Assembly (NCBI GenBank): GCA_002399975.1 | Contig: DHER01000150.1 | Span: 1-21,636 of the forward strand | DNA from: Firmicutes bacterium UBA4845 | GTDB lineage: Bacteria; Bacillota; Clostridia; Tissierellales; Sedimentibacteraceae | Direction of reading: 5' to 3' | DNA: 21,636 nt | Shown: one piece after another, positions 20,623-21,636 of the stretch | Layout: every line of letters begins with the position of its first letter | Position numbering within the stretch: the first letter of the stretch is position 1 | The notes under the pieces: generated by a model | Told to the model about the DNA's origin: nothing | The model's database searches: none | What the model saw: the letters and a program-made list of their open reading frames with translations, nothing else | Translations under genes and position numbers: made by a program

Positions 20623-21636
20623 TCAAGCACACAAACGCAAATTTCTTAATAACTCTTTAGGTAGTGCTGATAAAAATGCATCAAGAAGTTTATCCAATTC
20701 ATCCGATGTTAATGACAGTTTATCAGATAAAGTATTCATGAAAATTTTCATTATCATGTTAAAAGCCTGAATCCAAGTGTTATCAGACAATTCATCCGAA
20801 AAGAAATAGAATGTTTCTCCAATGGTTCGTATATCGCATTCTTTTCGGTTTTCTACCGAAAGTAACATATATCTGGTAAATACAATAGCCGTATGTGCCG
20901 TCATTGCATCATAAGACAGAGAATTACACTCTTTGCTCAGCCTGAGGTATGACTTGCAGACCTTGAAGAAAATTTCAATATCCCAGCGTTTGCCATAGAT
21001 ACGAATCGCTTCTTCTTCACTGATTGTCATATCTGTTGTGATAAGAATAAGATAATCTTTTTTCTTGTTTCTGTTTCTAACATATATGACCCTTGCCGGT
21101 ATGGTATCGTCATCTTTAACAATTGAAATTTCAACGGATAAAAGGTATTTCGAGCGCCCTCTGCGTTTCCTGTTTTGTTTGTATATTTCAATAAGCGGTT
21201 GCATTTTTCCATTGTAAAGGAAATGCATTTTGGATGTTTTCTTTACCATTGCGACCACATCAAGAGCTTTTTTCTTGATTGCAATAAGTGATGACGGTGA
21301 GCAAAACCAAGTGTCGAACAATACGTGAGAAGCCGCTATACACGCCTTTTTTGCTAAATCTATCAAGGCAAGCATTACGGATGTGGCTTTGGTTCTTGCA
21401 ATCTTTCTTCTTGAAAACCCGATTGTTCTTTTATCCATTTCGCGTGCTTCGTTGATGCGGCTTTTCTGATTTTCAGAAGATAAAAGGCTCCCGTTAACAG
21501 GAAGGAATGTATTTCCGTCTGACCAGCCTAAAGTCAAAAGTCGGAAGCCGTACTTATATTTCTTTTTAGCATGATCATATATCCTTGAAAGAAGTTCAAC
21601 TTTTTTGGAACTGTAAACAGTGACGAAGGAGAAAAA
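20623..21636 (-). mobile_element. IS4-family transposase, N-terminus beyond the window
   Basis: The reading frame stays open to the right edge, so the gene is cut by the window; 338 codons are visible. The family's DDE residues are present: Asp in TLGWSDGNTFLPV, Asp in LFDTWFCSP, and the YREK-type block YGKRWDIEIFFKVCK, with Y-x2-R-x3-E-x6-K spacing as in IS4-family enzymes. The protein ends with LRNLRLCA. No frameshift is seen in the visible part, so it may be active. It lies immediately upstream of the truncated nifJ, same strand. Subfamily within IS4 is not assigned. Confidence 0.85.

Noticed and set aside
1..21636. CRISPR array, tRNA or rRNA genes, riboswitch
   Set aside because: No regularly spaced repeats, no cloverleaf or rRNA-like stretch, and no riboswitch core that I can recognise.

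Overview
The window looks like a chromosome segment of an anaerobic, amino-acid-fermenting Firmicute, most likely a member of the Clostridia. The evidence is AT-rich DNA, strong AGGAGG-type ribosome binding sites, lipobox lipoproteins, a ferredoxin-linked 2-oxoacid oxidoreductase, an acyl-CoA dehydrogenase with EtfAB, and a -24/-12 promoter. Nearly every intact gene is on the minus strand, so read right to left. Clear mobile-element material lies at both edges and in the middle.

Left part (1-7200). The left edge appears to be the 5' end of a group II intron sitting directly behind a terminator hairpin. A gene-poor stretch with two more hairpins and a possible 14-codon ORF follows. Next comes a tightly packed minus-strand operon (7126 to 614): two lipoproteins, an ABC ATPase, two ABC-2 type permeases with large outside loops, and a third, propeller-like lipoprotein. 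A promoter with an inverted repeat between its -35 and -10 boxes lies just upstream.

Middle (7200-12400). A decayed IS1634-type transposase, the only sizeable plus-strand ORF, lacks the third catalytic acid and both protein ends. It abuts an unidentified broken reading frame. Beyond it are a metallo-beta-lactamase-fold hydrolase overlapping a small cytidine/blasticidin-type deaminase, a flavin-reductase-like flavoprotein, a DUF169 protein and a class II Fic protein.

Right part (12550-20130). A catabolic gene cluster reads D-2-hydroxyacid dehydrogenase, beta-aminoacyl-CoA ammonia lyase (Acl/Kal type), four-subunit 2-oxoacid:ferredoxin oxidoreductase, acyl-CoA dehydrogenase, EtfB, EtfA and an orphan OadG-like membrane peptide. 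A good sigma-54 promoter precedes it. My inferred pathway is: 2-hydroxy acid to 2-oxo acid, oxidative decarboxylation to a 3-aminoacyl-CoA plus reduced ferredoxin, loss of ammonia to an enoyl-CoA, then reduction through Etf. A 4-amino-2-oxo acid fits every step and would explain why no CoA ligase or CoA transferase is present. This is the most promising candidate for an undescribed system here.

Right edge (20130-21636). Upstream of that promoter are a 17-bp direct repeat, the first 31 codons of a pyruvate:ferredoxin oxidoreductase gene (nifJ) that breaks off abruptly, and an IS4-family transposase that runs off the window.
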